Positions 8,922 through 16,660 of a stretch of DNA of 45,120 nt are shown one piece after another. This DNA comes from Chloroflexota bacterium (GTDB lineage: Bacteria; Chloroflexota; UBA11872), in NCBI GenBank assembly GCA_022825895.1, contig JAJDVX010000015.1, positions 1 to 45,120 on the forward strand, read 5' to 3'. The number at the start of each line of letters is the position of its first letter. The first letter of the stretch is position 1. The notes under the pieces are model-generated. The model saw only the letters and a list, made by a program, of their open reading frames with translations, ran no database searches and was not told the origin of the DNA. A program made the translations under genes and the position numbers.

Positions 8922-9161
8922 ATGACGTATGTGATCTGCGAGCCGTGCATTGGCACCAAGGACGCTTCGTGCGTGGACGTGTGCCCCGTGGACTGTATCC
9001 ATACCACCGACGAAGCCGAGATGTACTACATCGATCCCGAGGAGTGCATCGACTGCGGCGCCTGTGAGCCCGTGTGCCCGGTGACGGCGATCTTCCCGGA
9101 CTTTGACGTGCCGGACGAATGGGAAGAGTGGACGAAGGTCAACGCCGACTTTTTCCAGTAG
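8922..9161 (+). CDS. fdxA: Seven-iron ferredoxin [3Fe-4S][4Fe-4S]
   Basis: A 79-residue electron carrier. Cysteines at 9, 17, 21, 25, 42, 45, 48 and 52 reproduce exactly the spacing of Azotobacter-type 7Fe ferredoxin I (8, 16, 20, 24, 39, 42, 45, 49 with a three-residue shift in the second half). By that alignment C9, C17 and C52 would hold the 3Fe cluster and C21, C42, C45 and C48 the 4Fe cluster. C25 would be the free cysteine, and C6 is extra. A strong AGGGGGAG precedes the ATG. The acidic tail (DEWEEW) is usual for the group. Redox partners are not encoded nearby. Confidence 0.93.
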   Translation: MTYVICEPCIGTKDASCVDVCPVDCIHTTDEAEMYYIDPEECIDCGACEPVCPVTAIFPDFDVPDEWEEWTKVNADFFQ

Positions 9162-9221
9162 CCCGGGACGTGCGGTGACTCGGGACGGTTGGACCGGACG
9201 TTAGCGAACGGCTTCAGGAAG

Positions 9222-10481
9222 CTACGCGAGGGTCGGTCGGGTTGTCGCGCCTTTCGTCATCTCCTTCAGTGCGGTGTAGGCGGGGCGGGGCGATCCGTCC
9301 GGGCGGAGGAGGCCAAAGGCGAATTTCTCGTCGTCCGGGCCAACGACAGCCTGGAAGTTGAGGTTCCAGACAAACGCGTGGGTGATGTAGGGCGCCGAGT
9401 CCCTGATGAGCTGGAACGCATCAACCAGAAACTGGGCCTGATCGTCCTCTGAATTGTCGGCCCCGAACCCGTAGGCCGGGTCGGCGTTCGCCGTTGACCA
9501 CCCCATCTCGGTGAGCCAGATGGGCTTATCGGCGTCACCGTTGGCCTCCATGATTGCGCGATGCTGGGTGTAGCGCTGGAAGTAGAAGCTGCCATGGCCG
9601 TTCCAGCCGGACCCGCGCTCGGTGCCGATTTCCTGGGTGGGGGCGTTGTTGAAGCCCCCGGGATGCATACCCCAGGCGTCGAAGGCCTGGCGTGCGATGC
9701 CATCTCGATACGCGTAGATCTGCTCGAGAAAACGGACGTCATCAATGGCCTGGACCTGCTGGTCGGGGATATCGACGTCACCGGCGGGCGTGAGGGCGCC
9801 ACCGACGGTGATCGCGTCCGGGTCACCGGCCTTGACGCCTTCGTTTCCAGCCAACATCAACTCGACAAACTCGCCGGCGTCAATCTGCCCGTAGCCCCAT
9901 TCGCGCGCGAGGTTGGCTTCGTTCCACAACTCGTAGGCATGGACATGGCCGCGATAGCGTCCGGCCAAGGCCTGCATGAAGTCGCGGAAGTCCAGCGGAT
10001 CGCCCGGCGGCCCGTGGGAACGGTCGGCCAGGGCCCAGTTTGGCGCCCGGACGACGCTGAGGAGCAGCTTGATTCCGGCGCTGCTGACCGCGGCGACAAC
10101 CTTGTCGAGCTCGCGCCAGTCAAAGCCGCCCTGTTCGATCGGTTCCGTCTGACTCCACTCGACCTGCTGTTTGAGCCAGTCGAAGCCGGCCTCAAGCGTG
10201 CGATCCACGATCAGGCCACGGTCCTGGTTGTAGAGGTGAGCCTGAAACCCGTACCCGGCAAGGCGGCGCAGTCCGTCGTCAACCTGCGGCGGCGGGGTGG
10301 CGGGTTGGGGAGCGGGCGTGGTTCGGGGCGCGACCACCACGGACCCGGTTGTGTCGGTCGGCGTGCCGGTTGCCGCCGGCGTCGCGGGGGGCGCCTCCGG
10401 TTCGCCACAAGCCGCCAGCGCCGCCGATACGCCTGCCAGCGCCAACAGGCGCCGGCGCGAGAGCGAATGCCGGGCTATCAC
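9222..10481 (-). CDS. Tat-type lipoprotein glycoside hydrolase (GH39/GH5-like, clan A)
   Basis: A 419-residue exported protein. The N-terminus reads SLSRRRLLALAG, a twin-arginine motif, and leads into a lipobox ending at C25 (ALAAC). A Pro/Thr-rich linker (about 28-66) precedes a TIM-barrel domain. Two clan-A catalytic glutamates are visible: E188 in YELWNEAN (acid/base) and E325 in IWLTEMGW (nucleophile). This suggests a retaining glycosidase anchored outside the membrane; the substrate cannot be assigned. The GTG start is preferred over longer readings because a GGAG sits five bases before it and the signal peptide begins there. It converges on the ferredoxin gene and diverges from the SPFH gene. 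Confidence 0.85.
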   Translation of the reverse strand: MIARHSLSRRRLLALAGVSAALAACGEPEAPPATPAATGTPTDTTGSVVVAPRTTPAPQPATPPPQVDDGLRRLAGYGFQAHLYNQDRGLIVDRTLEAGFDWLKQQVEWSQTEPIEQGGFDWRELDKVVAAVSSAGIKLLLSVVRAPNWALADRSHGPPGDPLDFRDFMQALAGRYRGHVHAYELWNEANLAREWGYGQIDAGEFVELMLAGNEGVKAGDPDAITVGGALTPAGDVDIPDQQVQAIDDVRFLEQIYAYRDGIARQAFDAWGMHPGGFNNAPTQEIGTERGSGWNGHGSFYFQRYTQHRAIMEANGDADKPIWLTEMGWSTANADPAYGFGADNSEDDQAQFLVDAFQLIRDSAPYITHAFVWNLNFQAVVGPDDEKFAFGLLRPDGSPRPAYTALKEMTKGATTRPTLA

Positions 10482-10650
10482 ACGGAATCTCCGTTCCCAG
10501 CGCGGCTGAGTGAGGCGGGTCGGTACCGAACATCCTTGAATCCGCGCGGCATGGATGGTATCAACGGAGTAAGCGATCTGTCGGAAACACCGACCCGGTT
10601 CGGGCGAGCAGCCGCGCAGCGGCACCCCGCACCAGAGGGGACCACTGTTG

Positions 10651-11529
10651 ATGGGCACAAATAGATACGGGAATACCGCCGTCGGCGCGATTGTGATCGT
10701 GATAGCCGCGGTCATCGTGCTGGGACTATTCAGCGTGCGGTTTGTAAACGTCGGTGAAGTCGGCGTTTTGCACACGTTTGGCGTGGTTGACCAGACGCCA
10801 CGACCCGAAGGCCTTCTGGTCAAGGCTCCCTGGGCCAGCCTGGAGACGCTGAGCGTACGGACACAGCAGTTGACGATGAGTTCGCGGGCTGAAGACGCCA
10901 GCCCAAGCGCGACGGATCAGACGGTGCGGACGCTGACCTCCGAGGGTCTGTCGGTTGGGTTGGACATCACGACGCTGTACCGCCTGAAATTCGCGGATGC
11001 GCCCATGGTGTTTCAGCAGATTGGCCCCAATTACGTCGAGATTGTGGTCCGACCGGCAATCCGGGACGCGATCCGTGACGTGGTTGGCGAGTTCCAGGCC
11101 GAGGCTCTGTATACAACCGCACGCACCGAGGTTGCCGAGAAAATCGAGGCGCAACTGCAGAGCATCCTGTCGGAGCGAGGCGTTCTGGTAGAGAACGTGT
11201 TGCTGCGCGACGTGTCGCTGCCACAGCAGATCACCACGGCGATCGAGCGGAAGCTGGCGGCCGAGCAGGCCATTGAAGAGCGGGCATTCCGGGTTCAGGA
11301 AGCCGAGCAGGAGGCTCAGCGACGGGTGGAGGAAGCCACCGGTATCGCGGAGGCCAACAACCTGATTAACGAATCGCTGACGGCGGCCGTGCTCCAGGAC
11401 AAGTACATAACGGCGCTGCGTGAGATCGACTCCGGCAGCGTGGTCTATGTCCCGACCAATCCGGACACCGGACTGCCGGTGATCCTGGGGACGCCGGCGA
11501 TCGGCTCGGGCGGCGGCGGATCGCCGTAG
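10651..11529 (+). CDS. SPFH/band 7 (prohibitin-like) membrane protein
   Basis: A 292-residue protein with a single N-terminal membrane helix (about 8-30), then an SPFH domain (VNVGEVGVLHTFG ... PEGLLVKAPW) and a helical, Glu/Ala-rich stretch (EQAIEERAFRVQEAEQEAQRRVEEA) characteristic of prohibitin and HflC/HflK-type proteins. A Gly-rich tail ends the protein. Members form large rings at the membrane and often modulate FtsH-type proteases; no protease gene is adjacent. AGAGGGGA ten bases upstream supports the ATG over the TTG one codon earlier. It is followed closely by two tRNA genes. Confidence 0.9.
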   Translation: MGTNRYGNTAVGAIVIVIAAVIVLGLFSVRFVNVGEVGVLHTFGVVDQTPRPEGLLVKAPWASLETLSVRTQQLTMSSRAEDASPSATDQTVRTLTSEGLSVGLDITTLYRLKFADAPMVFQQIGPNYVEIVVRPAIRDAIRDVVGEFQAEALYTTARTEVAEKIEAQLQSILSERGVLVENVLLRDVSLPQQITTAIERKLAAEQAIEERAFRVQEAEQEAQRRVEEATGIAEANNLINESLTAAVLQDKYITALREIDSGSVVYVPTNPDTGLPVILGTPAIGSGGGGSP

Positions 11530-11616
11530 CCGGGCGGCACGGGCGCGGGCCAGGACCCTGGCGGCAGCGGTTGTTGGGGTAGGATGCCGCGCGCACGGGT
11601 TGCGGGGCCTGCCGAC

Positions 11617-11689
11617 GGGCGGTTAGCTCAGCTGGCAGAGCGCTACGTTTACACCGTAGAGGTCGCAGGTTCGAGCCCTGCACCGCCCA
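11617..11689 (+). tRNA. tRNA-Val (anticodon TAC)
   Basis: Full cloverleaf: acceptor GGGCGGT pairs with ACCGCCC, D-arm GCTCAGCTGGCAGAGC, anticodon stem CTACG/CGTAG with loop TTTACAC (anticodon TAC at 11650-11652), and T-arm GCAGG-TTCGAGC-CCTGC. The genomic sequence after the acceptor is ACCT, so the CCA end is not encoded and must be added by tRNA nucleotidyltransferase. Confidence 0.97.
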
Positions 11690-11714
11690 CCTGGCCCGGA
11701 TTGCCGCAGGCCCC

Positions 11715-11790
11715 GGCGAGGTAGCTCAGTCGGTAGAGCAGTGGACTGAAAATCCATGTGTCGGCGGTTCGATTCCGCCCCTCGCCACCA
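11715..11790 (+). tRNA. tRNA-Phe (anticodon GAA)
   Basis: Full cloverleaf: acceptor GGCGAGG pairs with CCTCGCC, D-arm GCTCAGTCGGTAGAGC, anticodon stem GTGGA/TCCAT with loop CTGAAAA (anticodon GAA), and T-arm GGCGG-TTCGATT-CCGCC. The CCA end is encoded (11788-11790), unlike in the neighbouring tRNA-Val. The two genes are 25 bases apart and probably one transcript. Confidence 0.97.
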
Positions 11791-11949
11791 AACGGTCCAG
11801 TGACGGCCTTGCGTTTGCGCGGCGCAGTGCCTGAAGCACAGGGCCAAGAGACGGCACCTTGTCAAGAGCACGTGGACCGCGAGCAAAGCGTGTACCGTCA
11901 GCGCTGACCGACGGGCCGTTCAGGGCGGATCTGAGCGCGGGGGACGTCC

Positions 11950-13485
11950 ATGAACCGACTGAATATCGTTGTCATCTGTCTCGACACGTTTCGAGCCGAC
12001 ATTGTCGGCCCCGGCAAGAAGTACAGCAGTATTGCGACGCCGGCGCTGGACATGCTGGCAGCCGAGTCGGTGCGCTTTAACCAGTGTTTTACCGAGCCGG
12101 GCCAGACGATCCAAGTGCGCAACGGGTGCTTTACAGGCCGGCGCGGGTTTCCGTACGCCCACGGGTACTACGGCTGGCATGAGATTCCGGACGAGTTCCC
12201 GACGATAGCCGAGGTCCTGCTGGAGCAGGGCTACGCCACGGGCCTGATCGCCGACACGCCACACCTGTTCAAACCCAACATGAATCAGCACCGCGGGTTC
12301 ATGACGTGGGAGCACATTCGCGGCGCGGGCGGCGACGGCTGGCGGACGGGCTCGTGGGACCTGATCCGCGACCTGTTCAAGGACTACTTTGGCGCCTACG
12401 AACCGACGGTGCCCGAGGCCTCGGCCCAGTCCCTGAGCGGCGAGAGCGCCTTTCTGCAGCACTTACACAACATCCGCGACCGCCGCGAGGAGGCCGATTG
12501 GCCGGGCGCGCAGGTCTTTACGTCGGCGCGCCGTTGGCTGCGCGACAATGCGCGAAACGCGCCGTTCTTCCTGTGGATCGACTGCTTTGAGCCACACGAG
12601 GTGTTCGACCCGCCGCTGGCCTACATCCGGCGCTACAACAGCACCTGGGATGGGCCGATCTATCAGCAGCCCAGGCACATCCTGCACCCGTCGTTCTCGT
12701 CGGACATGCAGGGCGCGGATCTTGACGTGACATCGGCGGACTTCATCGACTACTACACGTCTTGCTACAAGGGTGAGGTCACATTCACGGATGCGCAGAT
12801 CGGCGCGCTGCTGGACGAGCTGGAGCAGTTGAAGCTGAGGGATGACACCGCGGTGATCTTTTTCACCGACCACGGCACGGAGCTGGCCGACCACACCGGC
12901 TGGGGTAAGCGGAACACCGAACTGCACCCGTTCAACACGCAGCAAAACCTGACGATTCGACATCCCGACAATCGCTATCGCGACCTGGACGTGGATGCAT
13001 GGGTTCAGAACTACGACCTGGGCCCGACCATCCTGGACCTGGCGGGCTTGTCCGAAGCGCCCGCAACCATGAACGGCCATAGCGCCTGGTCGCTGGCGAC
13101 CGGGGAGCGCGAGTCTTTGCGTTCATATGTGACCACGGCGTGGGCCGGCCGCGTGTCGGTTCGTGACGAGCGCTGGGTTTATGCCACGGGCTGGGACTTC
13201 GAAGATTCGAAGCCGGAACTGTATGACTTGCGCGCAGACCCCGATGAACTGCACAACGTTCACGATTCGCACCCGGAGATCGTTGGCGACCGGCGGTCGC
13301 GAATTGAAGAACTCCTGGGTACGCCGATTCCACAGCCGTACAGCCAGGATCGTTTCGGTCCGACGGTCGGCGGCCTGCGCAAACCGCTCTACGCCACCTC
13401 GTACGCCCCTGTGTTCTACGGTGCGCGTCAGGGGTGGGACAACCCACGAGCTTTACCAGGACACGGCGCGGCGGGCGCGAAGTAG
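11950..13485 (+). CDS. Sulfatase-fold (alkaline phosphatase superfamily) hydrolase with atypical nucleophile
   Basis: A 511-residue protein with the sulfatase fold: N-terminal metal site NIVVICLDTFRAD (D12), C-terminal metal site FFTDHGTELADH (D307, H308), K320 in GWGK, and the family tail (YDLRADPDELHNVHD). The expected formylglycine motif C/S-x-P-x-R before the TGR element reads T53-I-Q-V-R57 here, so both the modifiable Cys/Ser and the proline are missing. Thr serves as nucleophile in some other members of the superfamily (nucleotide pyrophosphatases/phosphodiesterases). This may therefore be a phosphoester or phosphonate hydrolase, or inactive. GGGGGA six bases upstream supports the start. 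No signal peptide is seen, so it is probably cytosolic. Confidence 0.85.
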   Translation: MNRLNIVVICLDTFRADIVGPGKKYSSIATPALDMLAAESVRFNQCFTEPGQTIQVRNGCFTGRRGFPYAHGYYGWHEIPDEFPTIAEVLLEQGYATGLIADTPHLFKPNMNQHRGFMTWEHIRGAGGDGWRTGSWDLIRDLFKDYFGAYEPTVPEASAQSLSGESAFLQHLHNIRDRREEADWPGAQVFTSARRWLRDNARNAPFFLWIDCFEPHEVFDPPLAYIRRYNSTWDGPIYQQPRHILHPSFSSDMQGADLDVTSADFIDYYTSCYKGEVTFTDAQIGALLDELEQLKLRDDTAVIFFTDHGTELADHTGWGKRNTELHPFNTQQNLTIRHPDNRYRDLDVDAWVQNYDLGPTILDLAGLSEAPATMNGHSAWSLATGERESLRSYVTTAWAGRVSVRDERWVYATGWDFEDSKPELYDLRADPDELHNVHDSHPEIVGDRRSRIEELLGTPIPQPYSQDRFGPTVGGLRKPLYATSYAPVFYGARQGWDNPRALPGHGAAGAK

Positions 13486-13560
13486 TCGAGGAGCGTCACG
13501 CGACGGCCTGCGCGGCTCCCGACGCCGATGACGCGTGTCAGAGGAGCGTGTTGGGAATTT

Positions 13561-14538
13561 CTAGGTCAAGGAACCCGGACTCCGCGATACCTGATTAAGT
13601 TCGCGGAGTTCTTCAGCACTCGGGCTCCAGGACAGGGCGTTGAGGTTGGCGTCGACCTGATCGGGCGTGTCGACGCCCATGAGGGTGACGGAGACATCGG
13701 GATTGGACCGGACCCAATTGAGGGCCACGTGGGCCGGGGCGCAGGCGCGGGCGGCGGCGATGCGTTCGACGGCGGCGAGAACCCGGAAAGCTCGCCCGCG
13801 AAACGTCTGGTCGTACTCGGAGCGCCTGCGGGGCGCCGCCATCACTGAGCCAGGCGGGGGCGGACGATTGGGTCGGTAGAAGCCGGTGAGGAGGCCGACG
13901 GCCAGGGGGCTGTAGGCGAAGAACCCGACCTGTTCCGCGCGGCAGAACGGAAGCTGTTCAAGCTCGGGCGTGCGGTCGAGCAGGTTGTAGGGGTGCATGA
14001 TCATGGCGGGACGGGGGCCGCCGAGGCGCTCGGCAATCATGGCGGCCTTGCAGGACTCCCAGGCGGAAAAGCCGGACATGCCCCAGGCGCGGGCCTTGCC
14101 CTGGCGAATCACGTCCAGCATGGCGCTGACCGTCTCTTCGAGCGCGGTGTCGGGATCTCGCCAGTGGACGATGTAGATATCGACGTGGTCGGTCTGGAGG
14201 CGACGCAGGCTGCGGTCAATCTCGCGATTAATGTGCATGCGCGATCCACCGAGATCGTTTGGGCCCGGTCCGATAGGGCAGCCGACCTTGGAGGTAATGA
14301 CCACGTCGTCGCGGCAGCCGGCGATGGCGCGTCCGAGCGCGATTTCGGAGGCGCCGCCGTAGGGTGTGGCCGGCGTCTTGCCGTAGAAATTGGAGCAGTC
14401 GAGGAGGGTTACGCCGCGTTCGATCGCGCGCCTGATGGCGGTTTCCATGATGCGAAGGTCGGTCTGGTTGCGGAAGCCGCAACCCAGGCCCACCCGCGAG
14501 ACCCGGATGCCGCCGGATCCGAGCAGTGCGAATTCCAT
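13561..14538 (-). CDS. Aldo/keto reductase
   Basis: A 325-residue TIM-barrel NADPH-dependent oxidoreductase. The catalytic tetrad is intact: D47 and Y52 (LLDCSNFYGKT), K84 (TSKVG) and H125 (IYIVHWRDPD). The C-terminal part has the cofactor-binding arrangement typical of the family. It starts 18 bases after the dioxygenase gene on the same strand, so the two are likely one operon and may act in sequence on the same compound. It converges on the sulfatase-fold gene. The substrate is unknown; the subgroup often acts on sugar-derived or other small carbonyls. Confidence 0.92.
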   Translation of the reverse strand: MEFALLGSGGIRVSRVGLGCGFRNQTDLRIMETAIRRAIERGVTLLDCSNFYGKTPATPYGGASEIALGRAIAGCRDDVVITSKVGCPIGPGPNDLGGSRMHINREIDRSLRRLQTDHVDIYIVHWRDPDTALEETVSAMLDVIRQGKARAWGMSGFSAWESCKAAMIAERLGGPRPAMIMHPYNLLDRTPELEQLPFCRAEQVGFFAYSPLAVGLLTGFYRPNRPPPPGSVMAAPRRRSEYDQTFRGRAFRVLAAVERIAAARACAPAHVALNWVRSNPDVSVTLMGVDTPDQVDANLNALSWSPSAEELRELNQVSRSPGSLT

Positions 14539-14556
14539 GAGTGAGTCGATTCGGCG

Positions 14557-15345
14557 CTAGACGCAGCCGGGGAAGGACCGGCCGCGCACCTGGATGAACG
14601 GGGGGACCTTGGGGGCGTCGGTGACGGTTTCGTCCTTGATCGTGGCGGCGCGCATGTAGTGGACGGCGGAGCCGCGACGGCGATGGGGCGTGGTGTTGGG
14701 CCGGCTGGAGTGGAAGACGAGGCTGTGGTGGAAGCTGACGCCGCCGGCCGGGATCTCCACGGGGACCGGTTCGAACTGGCCGACGAAGGAGTCTTGAAGA
14801 CTCGCTTGCACCGTCTTTGGAATCATGCCCCAGCGGTGGGTGCCGGGCGCCATCCAGAGGCAGCCGTTGGCGATGGTGGCGTCGTCCAGCGCGCACCAGG
14901 CGGTGACGAGGTCCATGGGAAACAGGTCGCGCCAGGACGCGGAGTCCTGATGCCAGGCCTGGGCCGATCCGTGGTACGCGGGCTTCATAAGGATCTGGTC
15001 GAGATAGAGCTTGATGTCGTCGCTGCCCAACAGGTCGGCGATTACGTCAACCAGTTTCGGGTTGCGCACGTGGGCCAGCATTACATCGTCATAGTGGGCC
15101 GTCTTGTAGATCTTGCGGACGGCGAGGGCCCGGTCTTCAGGCAGCGGTCCGTCGCGCAGGCCGGGCTCGACCTGGACGCAGTCATCGGGGACGTGGGGCG
15201 CGCGGCCGCCGGCAATTTCGTCGGCTCGGTCCCTCACGGCCGCCATGTCGGACTCAGAGAGGAGGTTTTCGACGACGAGGAATCCGTCGCGTCGGAACTG
15301 TTCGACCTGGGCAAGTGACAGCGTGTGGAATCCGTTGGCGTTCAT
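14557..15345 (-). CDS. Phytanoyl-CoA dioxygenase (PhyH) family Fe(II)/2-oxoglutarate oxygenase
   Basis: A 262-residue double-stranded beta-helix oxygenase. The iron triad is H132 and D134 (AWHQDSASW) plus H212 (LVFHSSRPN); an arginine in HRRRG, ten residues on, is placed to bind 2-oxoglutarate. The N-terminal segment VEQFRRDGFLVVENLLSE is the usual PhyH opening. The ATG has GGGAG upstream and matches the family's N-terminus; a longer reading would add 16 unrelated residues. These enzymes hydroxylate or halogenate diverse small molecules, and the family is often expanded in marine and sponge-associated bacteria. It is the first gene of a probable two-gene unit with the aldo/keto reductase and is divergent from rtcB. 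Confidence 0.92.
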   Translation of the reverse strand: MNANGFHTLSLAQVEQFRRDGFLVVENLLSESDMAAVRDRADEIAGGRAPHVPDDCVQVEPGLRDGPLPEDRALAVRKIYKTAHYDDVMLAHVRNPKLVDVIADLLGSDDIKLYLDQILMKPAYHGSAQAWHQDSASWRDLFPMDLVTAWCALDDATIANGCLWMAPGTHRWGMIPKTVQASLQDSFVGQFEPVPVEIPAGGVSFHHSLVFHSSRPNTTPHRRRGSAVHYMRAATIKDETVTDAPKVPPFIQVRGRSFPGCV

Positions 15346-15415
15346 TGGCGCTCTCCCGAATCGAGCGGGGTGTCGGCGCTGCCACCCCAGCATATCGGGG
15401 GCGTAGGTTTAAGGG

Positions 15416-16618
15416 ATGAGTAAAGCGCGCGTTCACATCTTTGGCCAGGGCGATCCGCGCGCCGTGGCGCAACTGAACCGTTGCCTGCGGCAGGCGACGT
15501 ACGGCGTGCTGTGCGCGGATCATCACGTGGGGTATTCGGCGCCGATCGGGGCGGCGATTGCGTATCCGCGGCACGTGTCACCGTCGGGGGTGGGGTACGA
15601 CATTGGCTGCGGGAACCTGGCGGTGCGGACGCCGCTGCGGGCTTCGACCGTCGACACCGCCGGGGTGATGGACGAGATCGTGCAGACGATCAGCTTTGGG
15701 CTGGGGCGCAAGAACCGGGAGTCGGCGGATGATCCGGTGCTGGAACGGATACGACAGGCGGAGTTCGCGCCGCAGCGGCGGCTGCTGAAGCTGGCCGAGG
15801 AGCAACTGGGCACGGTTGGCGCGGGAAACCACTACGTGGACCTGTTTGCCGATCAGCAGGATCGCCTGTGGATCGGGGTGCACTTTGGCAGCCGAGGCTT
15901 TGGGCATCGCACAGCGACGGGTTTCCTGGCGATGGGAGAGGGCAGGAAGTTCACGGACCGGCCGCGGACGAACAGCATGGACGCGCCGCCGGTGTTGTTC
16001 GAAGTGCGGTCGGACGTGGGGCAGGCGTACATTTCGGCGATGCGACTGGCAGGGGCCTATGCACAGGCCGGCCGCCGCTGGGTGGTGGAGCGAATCCTGA
16101 AGCTGATGGGGACGCAGGCGGATCTGACGGTGCATAACCATCACAATTTCGCCTGGGAGGAGAAGCATTTCGGACGGACGTTCTGGGTGGTGCGCAAGGG
16201 GGCGACGCCGGCCTTTCCGGGTCAGCAGGGGTTCGTGGGTGCGACGATGGGAGGGACGTCGGTGATCCTGGAGGGCCTTGACTCGCCCGCCTCAAAGCAG
16301 GCGCTGTACAGCACGGTGCACGGGGCCGGGAGGGTGATGTCGCGGCGCCAGGCGGCGGGCCGGCGGCGGTACAACCGGAAGCGGAAGCAATGGGTGCAGA
16401 CGGCGCCGGGCGTGGTGGATTGGCCGAAGGTGCGGAGCACGATCCGGCGGCAGGGAATCGAACTCCGGGGTGGTGGCGCCGATGAGGCGCCGGAGGCGTA
16501 CAAGAACCTGGACCAGGTGCTGGCGGAGCATTCGGGAACCGTGCGCGTGACCTACCGGCTGCGCCCGATTGGGGTGGCGATGGCGGGGGCGAACACGTTT
16601 GATCCGTTCAGGGACTAG
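15416..16618 (+). CDS. rtcB: RtcB-family RNA ligase
   Basis: A 400-residue RtcB protein, which joins 2',3'-cyclic phosphate or 3'-phosphate RNA ends to 5'-OH ends using GTP and Mn2+. Visible motifs are GVGYDIGCGN with the metal cysteine, GAGNHY, GVHFGSRGFGH and VHNHHNFAWEE (metal histidines), and the guanylylated histidine H302 in STVHGAGRVMSR. It is shorter than the roughly 480-residue archaeal enzyme but within the bacterial range. No archease or RtcA/RtcR gene is adjacent, so the classical repair operon is absent. The ATG is preceded directly by TAAGGG; initiation may be weak or nearly leaderless. Confidence 0.93.
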   Translation: MSKARVHIFGQGDPRAVAQLNRCLRQATYGVLCADHHVGYSAPIGAAIAYPRHVSPSGVGYDIGCGNLAVRTPLRASTVDTAGVMDEIVQTISFGLGRKNRESADDPVLERIRQAEFAPQRRLLKLAEEQLGTVGAGNHYVDLFADQQDRLWIGVHFGSRGFGHRTATGFLAMGEGRKFTDRPRTNSMDAPPVLFEVRSDVGQAYISAMRLAGAYAQAGRRWVVERILKLMGTQADLTVHNHHNFAWEEKHFGRTFWVVRKGATPAFPGQQGFVGATMGGTSVILEGLDSPASKQALYSTVHGAGRVMSRRQAAGRRRYNRKRKQWVQTAPGVVDWPKVRSTIRRQGIELRGGGADEAPEAYKNLDQVLAEHSGTVRVTYRLRPIGVAMAGANTFDPFRD

Positions 16619-16641
16619 CGGACCGGACAGCGCCCGGTCCG
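16619..16641. terminator. Hairpin between convergent genes (possible bidirectional terminator)
   Basis: An 8-bp perfect stem CGGACCGG/CCGGTCCG with a seven-base loop lies directly after the rtcB stop codon and before the convergent oxidoreductase stop. There is no T-tract, so intrinsic termination is uncertain. Confidence 0.4.
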
Positions 16642-16660
16642 AATGCTCGGTGAGATTGGG

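Noticed and set aside
10482..10823. N-terminal extension of the glycoside hydrolase frame
   Set aside because: The extra 114 residues overlap the SPFH gene and precede a complete Tat/lipoprotein signal with its own ribosome-binding site.
11617..11950. tRNA genes as a possible integration site
   Set aside because: No integrase, no repeated tRNA 3' end downstream and no change in gene character were seen.
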